This document shows, one piece after another, positions 24,868 to 32,889 of a stretch of 64,000 bases of DNA (positions within the stretch are counted from its first letter, which is position 1; the number at the start of each line of letters is the position of its first letter). The notes below the pieces were generated by a model. That model was not told the origin of the DNA, made no database searches, and saw nothing but the letters and a program-made list of their open reading frames with translations. Position numbers and translations under genes: made by a program. Source of the DNA: UBA8296 sp031581145 (GTDB lineage: Bacteria; Bacteroidota; Rhodothermia; Balneolales; Balneolaceae); assembly GCA_031581145.1 (NCBI GenBank), contig JAVLBP010000002.1, positions 1 through 64,000 of the forward strand, written 5' to 3'.

Positions 24868-25824
24868 ATGGCATCAGCCCCCTCCATACAAGGTATTCAT
24901 CATATTTCTGCGATATCAGGATCGCCGGAGGTGAATTATGAGTTTTATACCCAGGTTTTAGGGCTTCGGTTCGTCAAAAAAACGGTCAATTTTGACGATC
25001 CCTTCACATACCATCTTTATTATGGGAATCAACATGGGGCACCTGGATCTGCCATTACGTTTTTTCCATGGACTCATGTGGTACAAGGATCACCACAAAC
25101 CGGAGAAACGACCGCTACCTCTTACGCTATCCCATTTGGCGGCCTCGAGGGATGGTTGGAGCATTTATCACGTCATCATGTATCCTATGATGGGCCATTT
25201 GAACAATTTGGCCAGCAAGTTCTTGCACTTCAAGACCCTGATGGTCAACAATTACACCTTGTGGAGGACGCGGGGGTTTCCGGGGTTGAGCATCCCCATG
25301 TGGACGTGTTAGACGACTCATCTGCTATTCGTGGATTTTTTGGGGCCACTCTAGATGTGGCCGAAATAGGGCCTACAGCACAGCTTTTGGAAGCGTTTGG
25401 ATGGTCCTTTGAGGCAGATGAATCGGGTCTTCACCGGTATCGAGCCCCTGGAGATGATGGCGTGGGCAAAGTCATCGATCTGGTGCAAAACACACACGGA
25501 GAAGGGCGCTTTGGGAAGGGGACCATTCACCATATTGCCTTTCGTGTGCCAAATGAGGAAGCCCAAGCAGCATGGGTAGATCAGCTCACGCATATGGGCT
25601 TCTCACCAACACCTGTGCAGGAGCGATTCTACTTCAAGGCGATCTATTTCCGGGAAAAAAATGGGGTCTTGTTTGAGATTGCAACCGATGAGCCTGGGTT
25701 CACGGCTGACGAATCGATCGAAGAGCTTGGATCTTCATTGAAACTCCCAGCTTGGTACGAACCCCACCGTGAAAAAATTGAGCAGGCACTCCCCGATCTG
25801 CAGGGTTCCGTGGCTCGATCCTAA
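24868..25824 (+). CDS. MhqO-like ring-cleaving dioxygenase (VOC superfamily)
   Basis: Fe(II)-dependent enzyme of the glyoxalase/VOC fold, expected to open hydroquinone- or catechol-type rings. Two VOC modules are visible: IQGIHHISAISG with YEFYTQVLGLRFVKKTVNFDD near the start, and GTIHHIAFRVPNEEAQAAW in the second half, with a closing glutamate in NGVLFEIATDEPGF. Length (318) matches MhqO/MhqA/MhqE. The ATG at 24868 is preferred to a GTG at 24859. The next gene, 20 bases downstream, encodes an MhqD-like esterase, the same partnership as in Bacillus quinone-resistance operons. Confidence 0.9.
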   Translation: MASAPSIQGIHHISAISGSPEVNYEFYTQVLGLRFVKKTVNFDDPFTYHLYYGNQHGAPGSAITFFPWTHVVQGSPQTGETTATSYAIPFGGLEGWLEHLSRHHVSYDGPFEQFGQQVLALQDPDGQQLHLVEDAGVSGVEHPHVDVLDDSSAIRGFFGATLDVAEIGPTAQLLEAFGWSFEADESGLHRYRAPGDDGVGKVIDLVQNTHGEGRFGKGTIHHIAFRVPNEEAQAAWVDQLTHMGFSPTPVQERFYFKAIYFREKNGVLFEIATDEPGFTADESIEELGSSLKLPAWYEPHREKIEQALPDLQGSVARS

Positions 25825-25844
25825 ACGCTCAGACGCACATACCC

Positions 25845-26552
25845 ATGCAATTGCTTGGATTATCAAAGCCTTCTATTGACCCCCATAACCCAATGCCAGC
25901 CCATTTTTCGGGTGTACCCTTACCCGAGGCTGAGTATGTCGTCTTGTTGCTACATGGGCGTGGAGCCACGGCAGAAAGTATTGAACCACTTGCTCATCAT
26001 CTTGGATTGCCGGATCAAACCGCTGTGATCTGCCCCCAAGCTGCAAACAATACGTGGTACCCCCTGTCATTCATGGCGCCCAGAAATGATAATGAACCTT
26101 TCCTCACATCGGCGCTCCTGGTCATTCAACGGTTTATAAGTGAGGCCTTGGAGCATGGTGTCACTCCGCAGCGAATCATACTGGCAGGGTTTTCTCAAGG
26201 TGCCTGTTTGGCTAGTGAAGCTTCTGCGCGTTTGGCCCAACCCTTTGGCGGCCTTCTTGGGTTTAGTGGGGGCGTGATTGGACAGGAGATTGATAAGGCA
26301 CTTGAGCGGGAAGATACCCCCCTGGCTGAGATGCCTGTTTTTCTTGGATGCTCTGATATAGACCTGCATATTCCTGAAGAGCGTGTTCACAAAACCGCAA
26401 ACCTTCTTCAAACCCTTGGCGCAGATGTCGATTGCCGCATCTATCCGGGGATGGGGCATACCATCAACTCAGATGAATTGGACGCTGCCAGTCAACTCAT
26501 AAAGCAACAATGGGGGGTAAATGAAGATACCAATACAAATTCTAACGATTGA
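25845..26552 (+). CDS. MhqD-like alpha/beta hydrolase (phospholipase/carboxylesterase family)
   Basis: Soluble serine esterase of 235 residues. It has the oxyanion segment LLLHGRGATAES, the nucleophile elbow GFSQGACLA, the acid in CSDIDLHIP and the catalytic histidine in YPGMGHTI. It follows the ring-cleaving dioxygenase gene by 20 bases; in Bacillus these two proteins form the MhqR-controlled response to hydroquinones. No MhqR-type MarR regulator is seen nearby. Confidence 0.9.
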   Translation: MQLLGLSKPSIDPHNPMPAHFSGVPLPEAEYVVLLLHGRGATAESIEPLAHHLGLPDQTAVICPQAANNTWYPLSFMAPRNDNEPFLTSALLVIQRFISEALEHGVTPQRIILAGFSQGACLASEASARLAQPFGGLLGFSGGVIGQEIDKALEREDTPLAEMPVFLGCSDIDLHIPEERVHKTANLLQTLGADVDCRIYPGMGHTINSDELDAASQLIKQQWGVNEDTNTNSND

Positions 26553-26564
26553 TTTCCATTCATT

Positions 26565-27914
26565 ATGATCTCTTTTTTCTCTTTTCATCTTAGACATCTA
26601 CGTGTCTTTACTCCCGTTGTCATCGCAAGTGCTTTGTTGTGGCTTGGTGGATGCTCAGATAACACAACAACCGATGTTGTAGAGGAGCCAGATCCTTTAG
26701 ATTGCATTGATGGGTTGGCCGGTGACGGCGTATACCCATGCTCAAATGTCCATTATCGTGCATACCTATCCCTTGGGGAGCTCAATGAGAATGACCAGAA
26801 GGCAAACGATATTTGGGGGTGGCAAGATCCCCAAACCGAGAAGGAGTATGCACTCGTGGGGCTCACAGATGGGGTTGTGATTGTTGATGTAACAGACGCT
26901 CGTGAGCCTGTGTATGTGGGCAAACTGCCTGAGGCTGACATTGTGGCCACGTCAAAGGATATGGCCTTTCATGATGATGAAGATGGCGGCAAAGGGGCTT
27001 CGGCTTGGCGCGATATCAAAACGTATCAAAATACGATGTATGTCGTGACTGATATAAACCCTCGAGGTATGCAAGTCTTTGACCTAGAGAAACTTCGCAA
27101 TGTTGCCAAAAATGCCATGCCTGTAACATTTGAGCATGATGCTCACTACACGGAGTTTGGAGAGGCACACAACATCGCCATTAATGAGGCGTCAGGCTAC
27201 GCCTATGCCGTTGGGTCTACAAAGGGGCGCACGTGCGCCACAAATGGTGGGTTACACATCATCGACATCCGTGACCGACTCAACCCTGAGTATGCAGGGT
27301 GCCATATCGAGCCTGAGGCTGGTGGATACGTTGCTCCAGGGTATGTTCATGATACACAATGTGTGATCTACGATGGCCCTGATACGCGCTATCAAGGTCG
27401 AGAAATCTGTGTGAGCTCAGCTGAGCTTCGAGTGTTGGTGAGCGATATGACCGATAAGGAGAATCCGAAAACTGTGAGTGTGTTTGAGTATACAGGGAAT
27501 CGTTATGCCCACCAGGGGTGGTTTTCTGAAGATAAGCGGGCGTTCTTCTTGAATGATGAGCTCGATGAAATGCGCAATGGGCACAACACACGCACCTACA
27601 TCCTAGACATGACCGATTTGGAGAACCCTCGAGTGGACAGTTATTATCAACACTCCACCAACTCTATCGATCACAACAACTATGTGGTTGGTAATCGACT
27701 CTACCAAGCAAACTACTTAGCGGGTTTGCGAGTGCTTGATGTCACCGAGCCAACGGGAAATGCGATGTCTGAGATTGGATTTTTTGATACAACGCCTGCC
27801 AAAACAGAGGTTGAGTTTGATGGCCTTTGGTCCGTCTACCCATGGTTTGAGAATGGGAAGATCGTTGTCTCGGACATCTCTCAGGGGCTTTTTGTACTGG
27901 AGATGGAGCCATAA
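26565..27914 (+). CDS. Choice-of-anchor B family lipoprotein (LVIVD-type propeller)
   Basis: A 449-residue surface or periplasmic lipoprotein with lipobox LGGC. The mature part is a chain of LVIVD-like repeats, each with a VxVVDVTD or VLDVTE core, matching the choice-of-anchor-B (TIGR04312) domain. It starts with YLSLGELNENDQKANDIWGW and includes GYAYAVGSTK and QGLFVLEME as a closing strand. The family is common in marine Bacteroidota and has no defined enzyme role. It starts 12 bases after the esterase gene, so it may be transcribed with it. Confidence 0.88.
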   Translation: MISFFSFHLRHLRVFTPVVIASALLWLGGCSDNTTTDVVEEPDPLDCIDGLAGDGVYPCSNVHYRAYLSLGELNENDQKANDIWGWQDPQTEKEYALVGLTDGVVIVDVTDAREPVYVGKLPEADIVATSKDMAFHDDEDGGKGASAWRDIKTYQNTMYVVTDINPRGMQVFDLEKLRNVAKNAMPVTFEHDAHYTEFGEAHNIAINEASGYAYAVGSTKGRTCATNGGLHIIDIRDRLNPEYAGCHIEPEAGGYVAPGYVHDTQCVIYDGPDTRYQGREICVSSAELRVLVSDMTDKENPKTVSVFEYTGNRYAHQGWFSEDKRAFFLNDELDEMRNGHNTRTYILDMTDLENPRVDSYYQHSTNSIDHNNYVVGNRLYQANYLAGLRVLDVTEPTGNAMSEIGFFDTTPAKTEVEFDGLWSVYPWFENGKIVVSDISQGLFVLEMEP

Positions 27915-27943
27915 GGTCTGGTTGCGCCTAACCTGTTGTTTTA

Positions 27944-27975
27944 TTTGAGAAACCTAGCCATTCCTTGTAATTTTG
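27944..27975 (+). promoter_or_regulatory. Bacteroidota-type promoter upstream of the alpha-oxoamine synthase gene
   Basis: TTTG at 27944-27947, 20 bases, then TAATTTTG at 27968-27975, which fits the -33/-7 pattern TTTG ... TAnnTTTG of the Bacteroidota housekeeping sigma factor. A start near 27982 would leave a leader of about 129 bases before the ATG at 28111, containing the four-unit repeat at 28022-28098. Confidence 0.55.
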
Positions 27976-28021
27976 TTGAATTGCAAACCTTGAATATGAT
28001 GTTCTCTTTAAATAACCCCTG

Positions 28022-28098
28022 AATAGGGCTCTTTTTAACCAATTTTTCCTATTAATAGGGCGCTTTTTAATAGGGTTTCTTTAATAGTGCTCTTATAG
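28022..28098. repeat. Four degenerate direct repeats in the leader of the alpha-oxoamine synthase gene
   Basis: Copies at 28022-28038 (aatagggctctttttaa), 28054-28070 (aatagggcgctttttaa), 28069-28084 and 28083-28098 (aatagtgctcttatag). The last three are head to tail with a two-base overlap; the first is offset by a 15-base spacer. They lie downstream of the proposed promoter, so they would be in the mRNA leader. Confidence 0.85.
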
Positions 28099-28110
28099 AT
28101 AACCTTCCCC

Positions 28111-29346
28111 ATGGATTTATTTGATAAGCTTGTAGACCGTCCTGGACCTCTAGGGTCCTTCACCAAAGACGGGTATGGATATTACACATTCCCTAAACTT
28201 GAAGGACCTATTGGTCCCGAAATGACATTCCAAGGCAAAGAGATGGTCGTTTGGAGTGTGAATGACTACTTAGGGCTTGCAAATCGACCCGATGTTCGCA
28301 AAGCTGACGCTGATGCTGCAGCGGAGTTTGGTTTTAGCAACCCCATGGGCGCACGCCTGATGACGGGTAATACAGATGAGCATGAGGAGCTTGAGAAGGA
28401 ATTAGCCACCTTTATCCATAAACCCTCAGCCTTGCTGCTCAATTATGGATATCAAGGGATCATGTCGGTTGTACACTCTCTTGTAGATCGTAATGACTTT
28501 TTAATCTATGATGAATTGAGCCATGCATGTATCGTAGATGGGAAGCAATTAGCCATGAGTGAGAAGAACGTCTTTAAGCATAATGATCTCGAAAGTCTGG
28601 AAAAGCAGCTCCAAAGAGCTGTTAAGCGGATGAAGCCAAATTCATCGATTTTGGTTGTGACCGAAGGTGTCTTTGGTATGACTGGAGACCAAGGTCGACT
28701 CAAAGAGATTATTGCTCTCAAAGAGAAGTACCCATTCCGTTTATTGGTTGATGATGCACACGGTTTTGGCACCCTTGGTCATGATGGCTCAGGTGCAGGT
28801 ACGGAGCAAGGGTGCATGGACGGCATTGATGTTTACTTTGGGACCTTTGCAAAGTCCTTAGCCTTGATTGGGGCATTCGTGGCTACTGAGCCCCATGTCG
28901 TTGAGTTTATGAAAGCGAATCTGCGGAGTCAGATCTTTGCCAAGTCCCTTCCTCGCGCGATTACACGGTCGGCACGCAAGCGTCTGGAAATTATTCGTGA
29001 GCACCCCGAGCTTCGTGAGAAGCTTTGGGCAAATACGAACGCGTTACGTGATGGACTCCGTGACATTGGCTACAATGTCTTGCCTTCGGAGAGTCCTGTT
29101 ACGCCCGTGCTCACCCAAGGCAGCACCGATCTTTGCACAGATATCATGCGCATCATGCGCGAAGATCACGGCGTGTTTGTTAGTGGTGTAACTTACCCAG
29201 TCGTACCTAAGGGCATGGTGATCATCCGATTAATCCCCACCGCGGCGCATGAGCAACATCACATTGAAAAAACCCTTGAGGCCTTCATGGCGATTTCAGA
29301 TATGGTGTTTGAGGAAGCCGCAAAGCTAGAGGCTCAGCCAGCGTAA
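28111..29346 (+). CDS. Alpha-oxoamine synthase (serine palmitoyltransferase/KBL/BioF-type PLP enzyme)
   Basis: Soluble PLP enzyme that joins an acyl-CoA to an amino acid with loss of CO2. Seen: WSVNDYLGLANRPDV, SNPMGARLMTGNTDEHEELE, the ring-stacking histidine in DELSHAC (His138), the cofactor aspartate in DDAHGFG (214-218) and the PLP lysine in TFAKSLALIGAFV (Lys248). Length (411) fits serine palmitoyltransferase, glycine C-acetyltransferase and 8-amino-7-oxononanoate synthase alike. In Bacteroidota a homologue without bio genes beside it is often the sphingolipid enzyme, so serine palmitoyltransferase is my first guess. It stands alone behind its own promoter and repeat-rich leader. Confidence 0.85.
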   Translation: MDLFDKLVDRPGPLGSFTKDGYGYYTFPKLEGPIGPEMTFQGKEMVVWSVNDYLGLANRPDVRKADADAAAEFGFSNPMGARLMTGNTDEHEELEKELATFIHKPSALLLNYGYQGIMSVVHSLVDRNDFLIYDELSHACIVDGKQLAMSEKNVFKHNDLESLEKQLQRAVKRMKPNSSILVVTEGVFGMTGDQGRLKEIIALKEKYPFRLLVDDAHGFGTLGHDGSGAGTEQGCMDGIDVYFGTFAKSLALIGAFVATEPHVVEFMKANLRSQIFAKSLPRAITRSARKRLEIIREHPELREKLWANTNALRDGLRDIGYNVLPSESPVTPVLTQGSTDLCTDIMRIMREDHGVFVSGVTYPVVPKGMVIIRLIPTAAHEQHHIEKTLEAFMAISDMVFEEAAKLEAQPA

Positions 29347-29367
29347 TCGGTCCTGGGTTTTACCAGC

Positions 29368-31167
29368 TTAGCTTCCAAATATCTTTTTGATCGCGCCGAA
29401 GAATCCACCTGAGGATTTGGAGCCCTCTTTGCCACCATCAAGTTGGTCAAAATTGGCCCGAGGTAATCCGTACGGAGTTTTGGGTTTCTCTTGGGCACGT
29501 TTTCCACGCCCTTTTCCTTGGCTTTGTTTCGGTTTCTTACCCCCTTTGCCACGATTCTGTGACCCTTTTTGTCCTCTTTGAGAGGCATCACCTTTGGATT
29601 GTCCTCCTTGCGATCGAGCGTCCTGAGACTTGTTTGTTCCGCGCGCTCCTTTGCTCGAGCGATTAGATTTCGAGCCTTTGGTGCCTTTTTCACCTGCTCC
29701 ATCTTGACCTGATGATGAAGATTGGCCACGGTCGTTTGAGCGTTTTTCTTTTCGCCGATCAAGTAGCTCCACAGGCTTCAGATCGCTAAGCCCATCTAAA
29801 ACAACTGGTGTGCACTCTATGCCTAATTCTGTTTTGAAGGCCTCAAAAGACTCTTTGTCTTTCTCTTGGACAAGGAACAAGGCTTCTTGTGGGGTATCTG
29901 ACCACTGAATTAGGCTCATATCATGCAAAAACGTGTCTTTTGAGCGTGGAAGCAGTGTATACAACACACGAGATGTCGACTTGAGCGGCTCCTGAGACTT
30001 AAGACGCCCCCCGATAATCGCAAAATTCACATCTCCTGTTTGAAATCGGTTGATGCGGTAATCGTATGTAGAGCGTCTAAGCTTAGAATGAACAGAGATG
30101 ACCCCTAAATCGGCTTCTCGGAGCTCTTTAAAAAGGGCATCTGCTTCTGCTGGTCCTTGGCAAATCACGACAGCCCGCTGCGATGTGGAATCCTTGAGAC
30201 GTTTGACCACCGTAGCCAGTGGAAGCCCGTCAGGAATCATAGCACGTTTCACAAGCGGTGTGATCGTGGCTACTAACTGCGCGTGATCCGGTGTGTTGTT
30301 AGGTGCATCTTTTGGGGCAGGCGCGTTTGCTGGTTTGTCGGCAGATTTGTCGGTATGCGCGTTTGCTGGTTTGTCGGAAGACTTGTCGACGGATTTGCTT
30401 GTAGCCTTCTCGCCAAGTGGTTCTGTTGCCGCGTCTGTAGTTTCTTCTATTGCCGCTTCAGTTGTTTCTTCAGTCGTTTCATCAGTGAGTGCTTCAGACT
30501 CTTTAGAATCTTTCTTAGAGGGTGTAGTATCCTCAAGGCCTGCGATGGGTGGGTCGATGCCAACATGCTTTGGATCCCTAACCCATGTCAACACTTCATG
30601 TCGAAGGGCCATGGTTGCTTTCTTGCCGAGCTGGACTACACGCTGTTTGGGGGATATAATCCGAGGAAAAATCGCCTTGACGTCGTCAATGGTATCCATT
30701 TTGTGGGCTCCTATCATATAAAGGAGATGGATGTCGCGTAAAAGGACCCTGTTGGCCTCCAATGCCTCTTTGAGCACAGAAGGCGTGCCAACGATCGCGT
30801 GAGGCGCTTTGCCAATAATGTTTGCAATCTTTTGGGCTTCCATGTCTACTGTGATTGCCTCTGCATCAAACGCAAGTTGTTCGCCAAGTTTTCGCAAAAA
30901 GGTGACCACCTTTTTGACACGAGTCTCGTCATGACAAAGCACAAGCATACGAGTCCCATACCCAAGGGTTGTTTTTGAAAGTTCATTCATTGTCCAGATG
31001 AATGGCCCTTTCTCGGCATGGTCTTTTTGAGTCGATGCCAGAATCAAATCCTGGCCTGTTGAGCACTGTTTTAGAACCTCTTTAAGCTCTGGTGTGGGTT
31101 CGCTGAGTTGAACGTCGGTTAGCCCTTTTAAAACCGGGGCTTTGAATCGAAATGTTGTATATGACAC
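29368..31167 (-). CDS. Catalytically degenerate DEAD-box helicase-like protein
   Basis: A 599-residue protein with two RecA-like halves of a DEAD-box RNA helicase but without its active-site motifs. First half: F-x-A-P-V-L-K-G start, LILASTQKDHAEKGPF where the Walker A (AxTGxGKT) should be, GTPSVLKEAL as an intact motif Ib, LLYMIGAHKM where VLDEADRM should be, and GKKATMALRHEVLTWVRDP where SATMP...FLRDP should be. A Thr/Glu- and Asp/Lys-Pro-rich linker (about 212-292) follows. Second half: RAVVICQGPAEADALFKELR and RINRFQTGDVNFAI are helicase-like, but HRIGRTGR is replaced by HDMSLIQWS. The last ~130 residues are a basic Gly/Ser/Lys/Gln tail as in RhlE-type helicases. It probably still binds RNA or a partner protein; ATPase activity is unlikely (inference). 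Confidence 0.75.
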   Translation of the reverse strand: MSYTTFRFKAPVLKGLTDVQLSEPTPELKEVLKQCSTGQDLILASTQKDHAEKGPFIWTMNELSKTTLGYGTRMLVLCHDETRVKKVVTFLRKLGEQLAFDAEAITVDMEAQKIANIIGKAPHAIVGTPSVLKEALEANRVLLRDIHLLYMIGAHKMDTIDDVKAIFPRIISPKQRVVQLGKKATMALRHEVLTWVRDPKHVGIDPPIAGLEDTTPSKKDSKESEALTDETTEETTEAAIEETTDAATEPLGEKATSKSVDKSSDKPANAHTDKSADKPANAPAPKDAPNNTPDHAQLVATITPLVKRAMIPDGLPLATVVKRLKDSTSQRAVVICQGPAEADALFKELREADLGVISVHSKLRRSTYDYRINRFQTGDVNFAIIGGRLKSQEPLKSTSRVLYTLLPRSKDTFLHDMSLIQWSDTPQEALFLVQEKDKESFEAFKTELGIECTPVVLDGLSDLKPVELLDRRKEKRSNDRGQSSSSGQDGAGEKGTKGSKSNRSSKGARGTNKSQDARSQGGQSKGDASQRGQKGSQNRGKGGKKPKQSQGKGRGKRAQEKPKTPYGLPRANFDQLDGGKEGSKSSGGFFGAIKKIFGS

Positions 31168-31172
31168 AGTAA

Positions 31173-32171
31173 TTATGGGTTTGCGCTAGCTCCACCCCCG
31201 TTGTCAAAAGTTGATGAGCCTTTCGGTGCAGCCTGCTGTGCGTCAGCAGATGGTACTTCTGGAGAGGCTTCATTCAACGTATAAAAACGGGTGGTTGGAT
31301 AAGCGAAGTCTAAGGTTGGATCGGCATTGAATCGATCTAGTATCTCTTCCCAAAAATCTTCCGCCATTTTGCGGCGCTTTCGGGGAGCAGACAAATATCG
31401 AACTGTCAGCCGAACCCCAAAGTCTGTCACGTCTGTGTAGACAATGGGTGTTAAATGTGTAAAATGTATGAGATATGAATTCGATGCACGACGCAACTCT
31501 TTTTCTGCTGTGGGCTTAAAGTCGGCCATGAGTTGATCGATTACTTCTTGAAATAACGCTTTTGCTTTTTTCCAGTCGCTTTCGAACGTGACAACTACGC
31601 CAATTTCATTCCAAATAAACTCAAAATCAGAGGTGTAGTTGAAGATGTTTTCCCGAAACACACGCTGATTAGGAATATGAATCACACGTCCTGTGCTTTG
31701 ATCCGCATCTACCCAGTTCCCAATCTCGAGTAGGGTAAATTTCATCATCCGAATATCAATCACGTCTCCTTTTACATTCCCTACTTGTATACGGTCTCCC
31801 ACTGTGAATGTTCGCTGTGTGACCAAAAAGAGCCACCCAGCAAAGTCACTCACAGGATCTCGCAACGCAATGGCCAAGCCTGCGGACAACAAACCAAAAA
31901 AGGTTGCCAGGGATCCTATCCCATCAAACCAAATTTGGATAATGAAAACAAAGGTCAAAAATGTAAGTATGGTTCCGAGATTCTTCCGCCACCGATAACG
32001 CTCGGCGGTGTCGTGTACCCTTTGAGATAAAAACCGTACAATAACGCTACGAAGCACCCAAAAAATGAGGATTACAGCAAACGTTTCAATCAACTGAAGC
32101 GTCAGATTCCCCTCTGCGAATACTTCTCGAAAGAAGGCTGGAACTTGTTCGGTCATCGAATCCATGTTCAT
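31173..32171 (-). CDS. MscS-family mechanosensitive channel
   Basis: Inner-membrane channel that opens under membrane tension. The 332-residue protein has about three helices; the pore helix reads TFFGLLSAGLAIALRDPVSDFAGW, followed by the MscS beta-domain with FTVGDRIQVGNVKGDV and VIHIPNQRVFRENIFNYT, and a C-terminal alpha/beta domain. The tail after ~305 is low complexity. It ends 5 bases from the degenerate helicase start, so the two are likely co-transcribed. It diverges from secG. Confidence 0.92.
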   Translation of the reverse strand: MNMDSMTEQVPAFFREVFAEGNLTLQLIETFAVILIFWVLRSVIVRFLSQRVHDTAERYRWRKNLGTILTFLTFVFIIQIWFDGIGSLATFFGLLSAGLAIALRDPVSDFAGWLFLVTQRTFTVGDRIQVGNVKGDVIDIRMMKFTLLEIGNWVDADQSTGRVIHIPNQRVFRENIFNYTSDFEFIWNEIGVVVTFESDWKKAKALFQEVIDQLMADFKPTAEKELRRASNSYLIHFTHLTPIVYTDVTDFGVRLTVRYLSAPRKRRKMAEDFWEEILDRFNADPTLDFAYPTTRFYTLNEASPEVPSADAQQAAPKGSSTFDNGGGASANP

Positions 32172-32256
32172 ACAAGTGCAAAATTACCAAAAAAAAGCCT
32201 GAGAATTCGGCAGAAACCGTTATTTTTATTGATTCATAAAACACTAGTGTCAAATT

Positions 32257-32694
32257 ATGTTATACGGAATTATCCTTGGGGTTATCGTTCTCGTCTGTGT
32301 GTTACTGATTATTGTCGTTTTACTCCAACCGGGTCAAAAACAAGGCCTTAGCGGAGGACTCGCTGCTGGAATGACTGGTGGTGGTGGCATGGGCGCCCGT
32401 AGAACCGCTGACTTATTGAGCAAAAGTACGACCGTCCTTGCTAGTGTATTTCTTGGGCTATGCGTTCTTGCCAACTTTGCCATTGATCGAGGAGGGCAAG
32501 CCACACAAAGTGCTGTACAATCTTCAGGGCTACCCGTGACGCAGGGAGCAGGTCAAGGATCGGGATCTCAAGCATTACCTATGCCTTCTCAAGAGAATGC
32601 ATCAGGAGCAGGCGCTGAAAATAATGCCACCGATGAAGCTTCTTCAGGTGGTGGTAACGTGCAACAAGTTACACCCCCCAACCAAGAAAATTAA
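32257..32694 (+). CDS. secG: Preprotein translocase subunit SecG
   Basis: Small inner-membrane partner of SecYE that aids SecA-driven export. Two helices are visible: 3-24 (IILGVIVLVCVLLIIVVLLQ) and about 55-75, joined by the family loop QPGQKQGLSGGLAAGMTGGG and AADLLSK-type segment TADLLSKST. A Gly/Ser/Gln-rich tail of ~70 residues after the second helix is common in Bacteroidota. A clear terminator follows at 32802-32839. Confidence 0.95.
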   Translation: MLYGIILGVIVLVCVLLIIVVLLQPGQKQGLSGGLAAGMTGGGGMGARRTADLLSKSTTVLASVFLGLCVLANFAIDRGGQATQSAVQSSGLPVTQGAGQGSGSQALPMPSQENASGAGAENNATDEASSGGGNVQQVTPPNQEN

Positions 32695-32801
32695 TAGAGC
32701 GACGAGAACCACTTGATTTTAAATGTGGGTTTCTTGATAATTTAATTCAGGTTTTGGAAGCGCTTTCATTCGCTGGGTAATTTTTGAACAAGCAGAAAGA
32801 G

Positions 32802-32839
32802 GGCCGGCATTCATTGAACTGTTTGCCGGCCATTTTTTT
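32802..32839 (+). terminator. Rho-independent terminator downstream of secG
   Basis: ggccggca (32802-32809) pairs perfectly with tgccggcc (32824-32831) around a 14-base loop, followed by a run of seven T after one A. Confidence 0.93.
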
Positions 32840-32888
32840 ATATGTACAGGATAGCGCTTATCAGAAACTTGTACATATGTGCACATAT
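32840..32888. repeat. Nested inverted repeats between secG and the HMA gene
   Basis: atatgtaca (32840-32848) pairs with tgtacatat (32870-32878) around a 21-base centre that itself holds the near-palindrome gatagcgcttatc. Immediately next is a perfect 14-base palindrome, atatgtgcacatat (32875-32888), ending at the stop codon of the minus-strand HMA gene. Confidence 0.75.
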
Positions 32889-32889
32889 A

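Noticed and set aside
29334..29762. A 142-residue very basic frame on the minus strand overlapping the end of the DEAD-box-like gene
   Set aside because: It is an out-of-frame reading of the Gly/Lys/Ser tail of the real gene; the composition follows from the low-complexity DNA.
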